Positions 1-9,559 of a stretch of DNA of 64,000 bases are shown in pieces. Each line of letters starts with the position of its first letter. The stretch's first letter is position 1. The position numbers and the translations under genes were made by a program. The notes beneath the pieces were generated by a model. It ran no database searches, had not been told where the DNA came from, and worked only from the letters and a program-made list of their open reading frames with translations. Source of the stretch: Chloranthus sessilifolius (taxonomy: Eukaryota > Streptophyta > Magnoliopsida > Chloranthales > Chloranthaceae); contig CM037585.1 of the NCBI GenBank assembly GCA_021018995.1, forward strand, positions 125,206,831-125,270,830. The letters run 5' to 3'.

Positions 1-220
1 AGGGGCCATTGCTTGGTGGTCGTCATTTTCATTGTACCATTGCTTGGTGTGACGGTAAAACGCCGAGCACTGGTATTTACAACTTAAGATTTGGTCTCTG
101 CAACCAAGGGTTTCCACTGTTAAAAATATTGACTTCCTTGAATCAGATGATGGAGATTATTTTTTCATCCCAATCTTTCAGATCTGAAGATTATGAACAA
201 CCTATCAGATGGTTAGACGC

Positions 221-370
221 ATGGTATCAAAAATCGGCCGATACCGATATATATCGGCGATATGTATCAATTTTTCAGCAAACCGATACGTATCGGCGCC
301 GATATATATCGAGTATTCAGCTCGATATCGGTATCGGCCAATACGTATCAAGTATCGGCCGATACCTATA

Positions 371-422
<52 letters not shown>

Positions 423-498
423 GCCATTCCGTATTTGTATCGGCCGATTCGTATCGGTCCTCCAAGGACTGATACCCGATACCGAGTTTGTTACCTTG
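221..498. mobile_element. Word-MITE (ATCGGCCGAT type) nested in the M1 copy
   Basis: The ends are imperfect inverted repeats (ATGGTATCAAAAA on the left, CAAGGTAACAAAC in reverse complement on the right). They are flanked by GTTAGACGC (212-220) and GTCAGATGC (499-507), a 9-bp duplication with two mismatches, as expected for Mutator-like elements. The interior is dense in ATCGGCCGAT and ATACGTATCGG-type self-complementary words and holds an expanded (TA)n tract at about 375-420. A related copy lies at 46916-47180. Open frames crossing this region exist only because of the repeat and are not genes. Confidence 0.65.
375..420. repeat. (TA)n microsatellite
   Basis: About 23 uninterrupted TA units inside the nested word-MITE. 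The related copy near 47.07 kb has only a short TA run, so this is a local expansion. Confidence 0.95.
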
Positions 499-747
499 GT
501 CAGATGCATTCCACTTGGAACACATTCCCAAGAGTGACTGTGATCATGATGTATGATGAGAAGGGTTCTTGGGCCACTTTTGTGGATGTTCTTCACGTGG
601 TCTGATAGGTGGTGCATTATCCAAAGATCTATCTTGTGGAAGATTGAGATGAAAAATAATCTCCATCATCGATTCAAGGCAATCAATGCTTTTAACCGAG
701 GAAACCCGTAGTTGTAGAGACCAAATCTTTGATTGTAAATACCGGTA

Positions 748-1013
748 TCCGGAAGGCTTTAGGATGTAAAGTGTAAAAATGCAGGTTCAAATTTTTGTGC
801 CTAAAAGGCCTGAGGTTAGGTTTCTATCCATTCACCCCTCTCAGCACTCAGTACTTAGGGACCAGCACCATATGCTAGCCCTTTTTTGGCTAAGGATATG
901 CGTGTTTGTGGTTTGCCATTGTGTTCAATTCCTTATGATTTAAGAAAAAAAGTGGGAAAATTTCTAAAATCTCACCCCTTAAAGTTACTATTCTAAATTG
1001 TCCGCATATTCTT
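748..1013. repeat. SINE-like fragment and unassigned spacer
   Basis: At about 783 the phrase GCAGGTTCAAATTTTTG resembles an RNA polymerase III B box (GGTTCGANTCC). It is followed by the pyrimidine-rich text often seen in tRNA-derived SINEs. I see no convincing A box and no TSD, so this is at most a SINE fragment. The rest to 1013 has no recognisable feature. Confidence 0.25.
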
Positions 1014-1550
1014 TCAAGGGATAATGGTTCCTCACCGATTCTTAAACACCAAATGGTGTTTAAATGATCTTACACCACTAAAAATTCACTTTTTATCTCG
1101 CTGTACCATTGAAGTGTGATTTATCATTGTGTCATGTGGCATACATCTATGATCAATCTAAATTGCCCAAGTGGTAATCCATCATTGGAACATGTCCTAG
1201 CTAAAGAATTATGCTTCTAAGTGTATTGGAACATGTCCCAGCCAAAGGATCATGCTTCTAAGTGTATTGGAACATGTCCCAGCCAAAGGATCATGCTTCT
1301 AAGTGTATGTAAGCCATCTAATCAGTGAACTTTAATATCAGTCATCAAAATTAAGAACAACCGTTGGTATTAGAGTCCACAAATCGGATGGTTTGAATCT
1401 CTCAAAAAGTTCGATTTTTGAACTCATAGCCCTTCAATTGATGATATATCACTTTGACGGTATGAATTTCCAAGATTATAAGCTAGTAAATAGTGTAAGA
1501 TTGTTTAAACATGATTTGGCGATTAAATGACGGTCAGAAAAGCTGGTCCC
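1014..1550 (+). mobile_element. P-family MITE, copy 1
   Basis: Starts near GGATAATGG and carries CACCAAATGGTGTTTAAATG followed by TCTTACACCA. The right end contains the inverted counterpart (TAAGATTGTTTAAACATG followed by ATTAAATGACGG). A diverged copy lies in the opposite orientation at 7895-8345, with the same order of internal phrases (GTCATGTGG, GATCAATCTAA, AAGTGG, GGAACATGTC). It is non-coding. The inverted ends suggest a Mutator-like or hAT MITE; the superfamily is not resolved. Confidence 0.5.
1184..1306 (+). repeat. 41-bp tandem repeat, three units
   Basis: Units start at 1184, 1225 and 1266 with period 41. The first differs from the other two at several sites; the second and third look identical. 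The phrase GGAACATGTC is present once in the P-family copy near 8.2 kb, so the array is a local amplification inside this element. Confidence 0.9.
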
Positions 1551-1569
1551 TTCTTTTAAATATCTAATA

Positions 1570-1790
1570 AACCTATGTTTTGTGGTTTGTTACCAATAGG
1601 TCATGGGATCGAGTGTTGGCGTCTCCCTTCTGCGATAACACGATGCTCCGTAGAGTGTATAAATCGTGAAATACTCGTTACATGGTGGGGGCGAGGGTCT
1701 CCCTTAGGGGTTAGTCCAAGAGTAAGTTTGAAATTACCGTAAGTTATCAAAAAGAAAATAATAATAATAATTAAATATATAAATAAACCC
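1570..1790 (+). repeat. Possible tRNA-derived SINE
   Basis: GGGATCGAGTGTTGG near 1606 matches the shape of a pol III B box. The segment ends in an A/T-rich tail with (AAT)n at about 1757-1772. No clear A box or TSD is visible. Classification is tentative. Confidence 0.3.
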
Positions 1791-2165
1791 ATCTACTTAA
1801 AGCTTAGAAAGCCCCCCCATAACTATAAATATTCACCTTAATATTTACATTTTAAATGCAAATTTTACTATTTTTCTTGAGATTAAAAAATATTTATTTA
1901 TTTTACATATTTTACATATTTTATTCTTTTTTTTTTCTCGCAAAAAAATATGATTTTTACTTTTTTTTAATATAACTTTTACTAGCCTATTGGCCCATCT
2001 GACCAAACCATTTTGAAGAACATAAATATAATTTTAGTATTAAGATGAATATTTATGGTTGGGGGTATAGAAGTTTATTAAATATTTACAAAAATATGGT
2101 GAGGATTTAAAAAAGTAACTTTAAACACGTCTTCAATCAAATGTGACCACATAGTTTTCCTCCTT
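1791..2165. other. AT-rich spacer, no feature seen
   Basis: Long T and A runs with no frame, inverted ends or promoter-like arrangement I can support. Confidence 0.5.
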
Positions 2166-2597
2166 GTGGCTGTTGTGGGTAAGGAAGATAACCAATTCTC
2201 CGCAGAAATCAAGGTGTTTGATCTCAGTGAGAAGCATGTCCTTCTTCCTAACGTAGTTCTGAAAGAGGATTTATTCCAACCATTGAAAGTTTTTCACAGC
2301 CTTCAACCTCCACATGAAAATCTGATAGAACTCGAAGAAGATTTTTTTTGTTTTTTTTTTTTTATAATTAAAGCTGAGGGATAAGGGACCTCACCCTACC
2401 ATTAAAGATTAATGCCAAATCACATACAAAAATAAGGAAAACCACTAAGATGCTAAGAGAGCTTTGGCAAGATAGATTTGATATTATCAAATCTCGAAGA
2501 AGATTTGATAGTCTTGAAAACCCTAACATCCATAAATTGCATTAAAAGGGTTTGGGTTTCGATTAGCTTTCCAAGCACACATTATCAACATGAAATA
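2166..2597 (+). pseudogene. Possible host exon split by a LINE tail
   Basis: From 2166 an open stretch encodes about 58 residues of protein-like composition (for example the segment KVFDLSEKHVLLPN) up to the run of T at 2346. Skipping the insertion at 2345-2492, the frame stays open for about 30 more codons to a stop near 2597, where GTGAGG follows. The composition, and the fact that the frame survives on both sides of the insertion, suggest a piece of host coding sequence. I do not recognise the family. It may equally be a captured fragment. No start, promoter or second exon could be identified. Confidence 0.25.
2345..2492 (-). mobile_element. 5'-truncated LINE tail with 14-bp TSD
   Basis: CTCGAAGAAGATTT occurs at 2331-2344 and again at 2493-2506. 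Between them, on the minus strand, lies about 147 bp ending in a poly(A)-like run (seen as T-rich sequence at 2345-2363). A variable-length duplication plus terminal A run is the signature of target-primed reverse transcription. The body is too short to assign to a LINE clade; a SINE is possible. Confidence 0.6.
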
Positions 2598-2732
2598 GGT
2601 GAGGCGACTTGAAGTCGTTGCAAATGGAATTCCAATCCGAGGTGCAATAAAAACGGTCCAACTGCAACAAAAAGGAATTCTTCTGGAAACTAGACCAACT
2701 GATACAAACCCTGCAGATGGCGACGTCCTTAA

Positions 2733-3087
2733 GAGCATTTCCATAAGCTTATGTAAATTTGGTTATGTAAAGGACAGGTTACATATTACATAATATTTTT
2801 TTGTAAAATGCTCTAACATTATTATGTATTTTAGGGAATCATACATTAAAGTATTATTTTCTTTGGAAAAATAAAGCCCTTGTAGAGAAGAGAGAGAGGA
2901 GAAAAAATTCCCCAAAAAAATAATTTTTTATTTTTACATAATGCTTGTTGTTTATGTATAAATAGGGAATACTTTAGTAGATTATATAGTTTAAGACTTT
3001 TACATAAGTTTTTTAAGAGTGGTTTTGTGAAAAATATTATGTAAAATAGGAAATATGAGACTTTTCCACAAGCTGTTGTAGATGCTC
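2733..3087. mobile_element. PIF/Harbinger-type MITE (Tourist-like)
   Basis: Starts GAGCATTTCCATAAGCTTATG and ends, in reverse complement, GAGCATCTACAACAGCTTGT. It is flanked by the trinucleotide TAA on both sides (2730-2732 and 3088-3090). A 3-bp TSD with GAGCATC-type ends fits PIF/Harbinger MITEs. The 355-bp interior is AT-rich and non-coding. A partial second copy lies just downstream (about 3150-3400). Confidence 0.75.
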
Positions 3088-3149
3088 TAAGAAGGTTATG
3101 CATCACAAAATCTGCAAAATCGCACATAAACAAAGCAATCTTAGTCCCT

Positions 3150-3560
3150 TAATTTCTTTCTTGCAAAATAGAGAATATCATAGTAGGTTATCACTACAAA
3201 AAATAAAACTATTAGCGGCGCAAAAAACTGCCGCTATTAACAAAAAAAAAACATACTAAAGACTATTAAAATTATCAGCGACAGTTTTTTGTTAATAGCG
3301 ATAGTTTTTGATTGCCGCTAATAGTCTTATTTTTTTGTAATGTATGTAGTTTAAGACTTTTGACATAAGCGGTTGGAGAGTAGTTTTGTGAAAATCTCTT
3401 AAAAGAGCTGGCTTAAATTACTCATTTAAAGAAACCAAAATTCAGCTCTTTCACTATTCAAAAGAGCTACGAGCACTTACAACCAAACACAGTCTCATAC
3501 TAAAGTATTCTGCACTAGAATAGAGAGCTGCTTTTTGCCTCCAAAGAGCAATCCCAAACA
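3150..3560. mobile_element. Partial second PIF-like copy and a degraded MITE
   Basis: Text around 3160-3190 and 3343-3400 (ATAGTAGGTTA, then GTAGTTTAAGACTTTTGACA, then AGTAGTTTTGTGAAAA) matches 2955-3050 of the PIF-type MITE. The CACTA element sits between the two pieces. From about 3405 to 3560 the phrases AAAGAGCTGGC, CAGCTCTTTCAC and CCCAAACACAACCTAA resemble the Tourist-like MITE at 44770-44984, but the 5' end is not intact. Confidence 0.5.
3192..3342. mobile_element. CACTA-type MITE
   Basis: Begins CACTACAAAAAATAAAACTA and ends TCTTATTTTTTTGTAATG. It is flanked by TAT on both sides (3189-3191, 3343-3345), the 3-bp duplication expected for CACTA elements. GCGGC / GCCGC sub-terminal words face each other (TTAGCGGCG on the left, GCCGCTAATAG on the right). 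It is 151 bp and non-coding. The end is TAATG rather than the canonical TAGTG. Confidence 0.75.
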
Positions 3561-4374
3561 CAACCTAAATTTCTCGGGTCCTTTTTTATGTTTCATTGTG
3601 AGTACTTTGATCTCCTTCAGTCATTGCTTCTTATAAATCTCTTCCTATTTATAGAAGGGTAGGGGTCCCTACAACTGCTTGTTTACCGAGAAATAAAAAT
3701 GATATGGTACACATGGCTATAGCTTAAGATTAAATTCAACTGAAAGATTTGGCCGTTGATCTCCATTGCTTACAAGAGCTATCAAATATCGATAATACCC
3801 ATTGGGTTGACCTAATACCCGACCTGGGATTTTTTTTTGAGTTGGGCATGAAGCAATCGACCGATAAAAATTGAGTCAGGTCTGGTCAAATTATATATAA
3901 ACACAAGAAAAATACGAGGTTGTCGGGTCAGTTTTTCAGTTCGGCTTGCGTATATACCCTTGCCCCTCAGGTCGGGTCCGGCATATGCCCTTTCCCTATT
4001 GGGTAGCCAAAAATTTTACCCTACCCTGATTAATATTTGGGGTCAATACTTTAACTCATCTTTGATATGTTATTTAATCAAATAATTTAAAAATTATCAT
4101 TAAAGCACATAATGTTGTTTGATAAAATGGTTAAAAATTCTCATGTTGATGAACTTTGGGCTGTCTCATGTGCACGTTGGCGGCTACCTAGACATGTTAA
4201 TTAGCCAACTAGGTGCGCCAAGGTATTACAAAATGGATGGACCCAGTGAAGAACATCTAATGCAGGACTCATGAGCCTTTATACAAACTCATTATGAGTT
4301 TGTATGAGGTGCACAGGCCATGCACTAGAGTGGTGCACTGGTCAATTGGATACAATTATTCTCAGTTTCTCACC
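3561..4374. repeat. Spacer with GGGTCGGG-word repeat
   Basis: From about 3790 to 4040 the sequence repeats words such as GGGTCGGG, CATATACCC and GGGTAGCC, the same text seen at 8590-8815 and in the hAT-like element at 41882-42728. It is a diverged dispersed repeat, probably a hAT-type MITE, but I could not place its ends. No gene is visible in the remainder. Confidence 0.4.
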
Positions 4375-4735
4375 CGTTTTTGACTGATTTGAAGATAAAG
4401 ATTATTTATTATTCCAATCTTTTTCAAGGTACATCTCACTATGGCGCGCCTATCAAACGGTCAGATGTTGATTCCGCATAACACACATTCACAAAGGTGA
4501 TTTAGATTATGGTCTAAAGGATTGACCACCGATCAGATGTTGATTTCACATAGCACACATCTACAAAAGAGATCTAGATTATGGTCTAAGGGGTTGACCT
4601 TTGTGCCATGTAGAATCGGCATTGTACGATGTGACAGATGCGCCATGATCTTGAGATCTATCGTGGGAAAAATTAGAACAAAAAATAATCTCCATCTTCT
4701 TATTCAAATGAGACAATAATTTTCATCCGTACAAA
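4375..4735. mobile_element. M1 MITE, copy 2
   Basis: Left arm GACTGATTTGAAGATAAAG...ATTCCAATC and right arm AATAATCTCCATCTTC...TTCAAATGAG are inverted counterparts of the M1 ends. The core has CCTATCAAACGGTCAGATG and the phrase GGTCTAAAGG twice (near 4515 and 4586), showing an internal duplication of about 65-70 bp. Confidence 0.55.
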
Positions 4736-5210
4736 GTTGTGGTCCTTAGGGGTGAGCATAGCCGTGCCCAGGCTGGTCAAACTTTGGGGTAATCAAATAT
4801 TTTGACCTGTGAATTCACACTTTTGATCTTTTTGGCATAGTGAGATTGAAGAAAAACAAAGGAGCCCTTACTAGGCAAACAATTTAAAAGAAATATTTAA
4901 TAGCTAAACAACTAAACATCGTCTAAGTCGTCTGATTTGAAAGTCATGATCTACGAACCTTTAATATAATAGATTCACAGATTTCAAAGCAATCAAAGGA
5001 GAAATTATAGACAAGGGCCAACTTTGTGCGGGCAAGAAATAGCTCCCGAAAAACAATGGCAAACAAAACAAAACGAGGTACAAAAGCTAATCTTAGAAAC
5101 TCATTCATGCAAAACGCTCTCAATATAAGTGGTACAAAATTATTTACATGCACAGCTTGAGAAGATGCACGGAGGTGATGAAGATCTAGATGTCTTCTAC
5201 GGTGGAGATG
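4736..5210. other. Spacer, no supported feature
   Basis: About 475 bp without a recognisable repeat or gene. Short frames on the minus strand (4944-5153) have no family resemblance and could be chance. Confidence 0.4.
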
Positions 5211-5521
5211 TTACCTTGATGGGGAGGATTTAGGGGTATGGTGGTCACATATTTCGTGTACGTAGGTAGGATCATAGAGTAGCTTACCAAAACACGAACA
5301 CTTGTGGGGCGGAGCATGCAACTCGTCCGGCACAGGCACGTGCACGTGGGTGCGGCTAGTGAGGTAGAGCCTGAATATAAGGAAGAAGAGGAAGAAAGCA
5401 TAGAAGATGACCACTATAATCATCATGATTTCGCCATTTGTCCCGAATTGCTTCTCGCTGAAGATGAGAAGCTCTTCTTGTTGATGATCAGGAGAAATTG
5501 CAGGTGACATGAAACCCCTTC

Positions 5522-5525
<4 letters not shown>
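5211..5525 (-). CDS. Small ORF with one membrane segment, host-like
   Basis: The 104-codon minus-strand frame starts at an ATG whose complement ends at 5525, directly beside a (CT)n/(GA)n tract of the kind common in plant 5' leaders. Residues about 34-53 (IMMIIVVIFYAFFLFFLIFR) form one hydrophobic helix followed by a basic, His/Cys-containing tail. The arrangement recalls the N-terminus of ATL-type RING-H2 ligases, but no RING cysteine/histidine pattern follows, so I do not name it. A GTAAGC donor-like site (around 5282-5287 on the minus strand) could end an exon after the CSCFG residues, in which case the last 24 residues are not coding. It could be a real first exon, a gene fragment or chance. 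Confidence 0.3.

Positions 5526-5564
<39 letters not shown>
5525..5564. repeat. (CT)n microsatellite
   Basis: About 20 CT units immediately upstream, in minus-strand sense, of the small membrane-segment ORF. Confidence 0.95.
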
Positions 5565-5570
<6 letters not shown>

Positions 5571-5744
5571 GTTTACGAGAAAGGAAAGAGAACGTTCGTG
5601 GAACCTTCGTTCTCTTTACTCTTTTTGTCCAATCTAATTTTTAATAAAAAGAATTTGGCTGCCTTAAATAGGGTGGCATTATTTGCACCGATTTTTTCTC
5701 TCAAGAGCACTCTCTGCCACCATGAAAAAACAGCACACTCTCTG

Positions 5745-6060
5745 CCACCATCAAAAATATTTGACTACCTTAAATCAGATGATAGAGATCTCTTGAAGAA
5801 ATACTTTTTTCTCCCAATATTGAAGACAATAAATCTTGAGATCATGGGACACCTATCAGACGGTCACGTGCACATCCCAAAATTAATCGTCTGATAGGTA
5901 TGACAATAATCAGGGTCACTTTTATGGATGTGTGCCACACAAAATTAACATATAACTGTCTGATAGGTGTGCCATGAATGATATCAAAATCTATTGGGAT
6001 GAAAAAGGATCTCCATCACCTGATTAAAGGCAGTCAACAATTTTTTAAGATGAGAGAGGG
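5745..6060. mobile_element. M1 MITE, copy 3
   Basis: Left arm TTGACTACCTTAAATCAGATG and right arm CATCACCTGATTAAAGGCAGTCAA pair as inverted repeats. The core carries GATCATGGGACACCTATCAG, and CTGATAGGT twice more, in both orientations. Non-coding. Confidence 0.6.
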
Positions 6061-6229
6061 TGTGCTCTTTCCTGAAAATAGGGCTTCTATAAGCATACAA
6101 TGGTTTTTATTCCACAAACTCAACGCATGCCCTAATATTTTCTTTTTCTTTTTCTTTGTGGCTCATAAATTTTTTTTATACTTTTTTTCTAAGAACGGGT
6201 ATCCGGCTTCTTAGAGCACCTGACGAAGT

Positions 6230-6405
6230 CTCCCGATATGCACAACACTCGCACATCACACGTACCAGTCGGTAGGGACTAAGGATAAATCTCTGCGAGT
6301 GGCTTAAAGGAGCAACATTTTTTCTATATAATTATAACAAGGGGCGAAATTCAAACTTGTAACCTCCGCTTTGCGTGGTCCTAGCCACTCTCCCATAGTG
6401 GCTCA
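6230..6405 (-). repeat. Possible tRNA-derived SINE
   Basis: On the minus strand the text runs GAGAGTGGCTAGGACCACGC (A-box-like region) and, about 20 bases later, GGTTACAAGTTTGAATTTC (B-box-like). It then becomes an AT-rich body. The spacing fits a tRNA-derived head. There is no clear poly(A) tail or TSD. Confidence 0.4.
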
Positions 6406-6742
6406 TAAACATCTAAAATAGGGCAATGGTCAGATTCAATTGGTTGAACCGAAATGTAGTGCTCAACTAGGTTTGCAGCCATTTGTTAGAGTCATCCTAT
6501 AAAAATGGAAATTGGGGAAGTCAAGATTCTCCTCTATCCATTGATTGTAAGTTTGGTTGACCATTGTATTCGGTTCAACCAGTTGAACCTAATCATTGCC
6601 CTCTAAAATATATATCAATCCGAAAAACAAAGTGTACTCTATTGTCCATTTTTGTTCTCCTCCTTGCCATTAAAAGTTCTCATCAACCTAAACATCCTGT
6701 TAGACCGAGTCTCATCAGCATTTCCTTGAGAACATTGAGGGC

Positions 6743-6912
6743 GAGGATCAAAATGTCAGATTTTGTTTCGGTTTGGACCGAAACCGAAACTGAAATCCAA
6801 AATTTCGGCCAAAATTTTGATTCCCATACAGAATTCCCCAAAATTTTGAGTTTTCGTTCTTGTTTCGGTCCCTACCGAAACCTTCATATATCCGCCGAAA
6901 TTTTGAACCATG
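6743..6912. mobile_element. Word-MITE (TTTCGGCCGAAA type), copy at 6.8 kb
   Basis: Flanked by ATTGAGGGC (6734-6742) and ATTGAGGGT (6913-6921), a 9-bp duplication with one mismatch. Ends are inverted: AGGATCAAAAT on the left and CATGGTTCAAAAT in reverse complement on the right. The interior is packed with TTTCGG / CCGAAA words, several in the palindromic form TTTCGGNCNAAA. It shares chassis with the copies at 221, 42031, 45922 and 46916. Non-coding. Confidence 0.7.
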
Positions 6913-6921
6913 ATTGAGGGT

Positions 6922-7894
6922 ATCATCTTCTCTGTCATTAAACCGTCAACAGATATCATCCCATATTCACAAAGTCGGGCTCGGCAATAAGGTTAAAATT
7001 CGGAAAAGTCTTGGGAAGTTTGGGAAAAAATGAAGACTACACTAGAGAAAAAAGAGTTAAAAAAAATAAGTTACGATGTAGAAAAATTTTAGGAGAAAGG
7101 TAAGAAAATGCGCCCCATTTATATTTTTATTATAAAAATGGTTGAATTTTTTTTTAAATTATGAAAATGTGCCCCATACGGGCCAATATTCATACGCATT
7201 CTCTGTGCACGTGTCAAATGCCTAATAAAAAAATGTTAAAAAAAATGATACTTTGTTGGCAAGGATAACATTGTAATTATTCATTAAAATTGATCATTAA
7301 CTTACGTGGGTTGATTATATGCTGCCTGTTTCATGTATGTGGGGGCGCTATATCAGAAGAAAAAAAGATGCTTTTGATTTTTTGGTGATAAAAAATGGCA
7401 TAAGGCACTGTCTTGTAAAAAGCCCAAATTTTAAATATATTGAAAACTCACAAATTATTCACTAATTAATCATTAGGCCAATCATTTTCTTTCGGATTCT
7501 TCTTCTTGCGTCAAAGATGTCATTATTTCACACCGAAGGGCCCAATCCTATAGAATCCAATGACAAACTTTGCACTCAAGGCTATGGAAGAAATCCCCAC
7601 CATTAATTTAGAAAAACATGAAGAAAAGATCAATCCTTGATTGAAGGCATGAAGTTGGAAATAAAAAAGATGATTCACGAGGAAGATCATACCATCAAAC
7701 GGCCAAAATATTGATCCTTTTTTCATGCCTTCAATCAAGGCTTGACTCATCAGTGTATCACAAGCAAATATACCAATATCTCATAGGCTTACTTAAACCT
7801 TGATACACATGTCAAAATAATAGATTTGCATATGACGCTTTCAAACTTGAATGAAGTCCCTGGAAACGTCATCTATATCGTCAAAATGGTTCAA
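6922..7894. other. Spacer with a 19-bp inverted repeat
   Basis: No gene is supported. The one clear structure is a perfect 19-bp inverted repeat (7635-7653 against 7722-7740), separated by 68 bp. Confidence 0.5.
7635..7740. repeat. Perfect 19-bp inverted repeat
   Basis: CCTTGATTGAAGGCATGAA at 7635-7653 is exactly complementary to 7722-7740, with a 68-bp loop. A transcript in either direction could form a stable stem. No flanking duplication is evident. Confidence 0.85.
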
Positions 7895-8345
7895 AGAAGG
7901 ATGAACAATTCTAAAGCCTTGACTCTCCGGTCCGTCATTTAAACACCAAATGGTGCTTAAATGATCTTCCACTATCAATAGTTTAAGATGTGGGTGATTT
8001 GTATTGTCAAACTGATAGATCATAGACCGACATGCTATAGCCCCAAAAATAGTGTTTTAGGGAGATTTAAATCATTCGATCTGCAGACTTTAAAATCAAC
8101 CTTTGTTTTTAGTTTTAGTGCCGAAATTGAAGCTCATCTATCATATGGTTCACATCCACGCAAAGGCAATTTTTTTGGGTTGAGACATGTTCCAATAATA
8201 GATTGCCACTTAGACAAGTTAGATTGATCACATATGTTCACCACATGACTTTATGATAGTCACACTTTAACGTGTAAAATTAAGTCATATATATGATCAT
8301 TAAACACCATTCTCGTGTGTAAATGTTGGTTTAGGAGCCATTATC
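7895..8345 (-). mobile_element. P-family MITE, copy 2
   Basis: Reverse-oriented relative of 1014-1550. It shows CATTTAAACACCAAATGGTG at 7936-7955 and ends near CATTATCC at 8339-8346, with the shared internal phrases in reverse order. It lacks the 41-bp tandem repeat of copy 1. Non-coding. Confidence 0.5.
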
Positions 8346-8559
8346 CTACAAATCTAACATGCAATGGGTGCTCGAATGGGACCACAAGAGTGCGAAGATC
8401 CTAGTGAAACATTGTGAGCTTTCTAAAATTTGAACCTTGTGAACAAGGCTGATTTCAAGGAAGGTGGAATGATACAATCGATATTTGCAGCGTACCACCT
8501 CGAATGTCCATGGTTTACGTGGGATGCTTCCTCTCTTGCTATTTCGTGTAACGATCCTA

Positions 8560-8830
8560 CGATTGTAGAACGTTATAGACGTTTGTATGTGTATGTGTGG
8601 TACACATTTTCTTTTGGGTTGGGCATCAGGTTGGGTTTTTGGGTTCGGCATCGGGTCAGGTCAGTTCTTTGTGTTGGGTCGGGCATATACCCTTGCTCTT
8701 CGGGTCATTCTTTGGGTTGGGTCGAGCATATACCTTTTTCCCACTGAGTCGGGTTGGGCTGCCCTTTACCTGTCAGATAGCCAAAAAAATTTGCCCGACT
8801 TGATCCATTGACCACCCTATCCATGTGGCA
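8560..8830. repeat. GGGTCGGG-word dispersed repeat
   Basis: Repeated GGGTTGGG, GGGTCGGGCATATACCC and CGGGTC words, matching the segment near 3.8-4.0 kb. Several overlapping frames stay open because of the repeated low-stop text and are not genes. A hAT-type MITE is likely, but the ends are not resolved. Confidence 0.5.
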
Positions 8831-9182
8831 CTAAAAGGGTAATATTTTTTGTCACAAGTAATATATAATTTATAATTATTAATATTTTAAATTTTTTGAA
8901 AATTTCTCATATTTTTCCGAAATTGCCAGAATTTACTATTTTTTCCGTAGACTTGGTCACTAATGATTATTCCTACAAAGAGTAGAATTGTGACACTCTT
9001 AGCCACCTAATCTCATAATATGCACAAACAACAATTACAGCTATTATCTTCTTTGAACTTGGGAGAGGTTGGTGCTGAACATAAATGAGTGGAAAATATA
9101 ACTGGCAAAGCTGACACCAAATGGATGGGATAATTTGGGTTATGAGTTTGTCTAATTATAACACCAAACTAAGTATATAATA
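8831..9182. other. AT-rich spacer
   Basis: Nothing recognisable. Confidence 0.4.
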
Positions 9183-9310
9183 TATAACCAATAATCCTCT
9201 GGGCGTGTGGACTGCTTTGAATTTAGCTGAGATTTGATGGAGAATATATAACCAATAATCCTCTGGGCGTCTGGACTGCTTTGAATTTAGCTGAGATTTG
9301 ATGGAGAATC
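9183..9310. repeat. 64-bp tandem duplication
   Basis: The segment containing AACCAATAATCCTCTGGGCG occurs twice with period 64 (AACC at 9186 and 9250). The two copies differ at only one or two sites, so the duplication is recent. Confidence 0.9.
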
Positions 9311-9534
9311 TTAAGATGGAGGTCCCCAACAGAGCCAGAGCAACACAACGTTTGGATTCCGGAATTGAATATAAACGTCTCTCTGATTCGTGCATCCAGA
9401 AATCTGAGTACCAAATGGAAACCCCCTGATTTCGGTTTCAAAATAAATGTTGCTACAACTCGAGCATCAGTGGAGTTCTGCAAGACAGCAACCGCTATAT
9501 CTGGTCCTCCTACAGCAAGCCAACGAATAATCAA
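9223..9534 (-). CDS. Unrecognised minus-strand ORF over the 64-bp duplication
   Basis: A 103-codon frame of ordinary protein composition with no recognised domain. Its C-terminal part lies in the duplicated 64-bp unit, and a second overlapping frame (9156-9395) reads the same unit. Either this is an exon of an unidentified host gene whose end was duplicated, or it is a chance open frame. A minus-strand pyrimidine-rich stretch ending in AG upstream (about 9590-9560) is weak support for an exon. I do not assign a function. Confidence 0.2.
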   Translation of the reverse strand: MIIRWLAVGGPDIAVAVLQNSTDARVVATFILKPKSGGFHLVLRFLDARIRETFIFNSGIQTLCCSGSVGDLHLKILHQISAKFKAVQTPRGLLVIYSPSNLS

Positions 9535-9559
9535 ACTGAGGTTAATGCCATGCTAAGAA

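Larger units (their letters stand above)
73..747. mobile_element. M1 MITE, copy 1 (Mutator-like, long inverted ends)
   Basis: The two ends are inverted copies of each other over roughly 130 bp. The left arm reads GGTATTTACAA, then AGATTTGGTCTCTG, then a stretch containing GATGGAGATTATTTTT. The right arm, read in reverse complement from 747, gives the same three landmarks in the same order. The core carries the family phrases CCTATCAGA and GTCAGATG, which recur in the copies near 4.4, 5.8, 33.2 and 42.8 kb. There is no coding capacity. Long inverted ends suggest a Mutator-like non-autonomous element, but I could not fix a clean 9-bp TSD, so the superfamily is inferred. The core is interrupted by a second MITE at 221-498. 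The first 72 bases of the window show nothing I can name. Confidence 0.6.

Noticed and set aside
9..617. Overlapping frames of 81-198 codons on both strands
   Set aside because: They exist because (TA)n and ATCGGCCGAT words lack stops; translation is mostly repeated Tyr-Ile and Arg-Tyr text inside MITEs.
8346..8811. Several overlapping 70-105-codon frames
   Set aside because: Opposite-strand and shifted readings of the same GGGTCGGG-word repeat; no domain.
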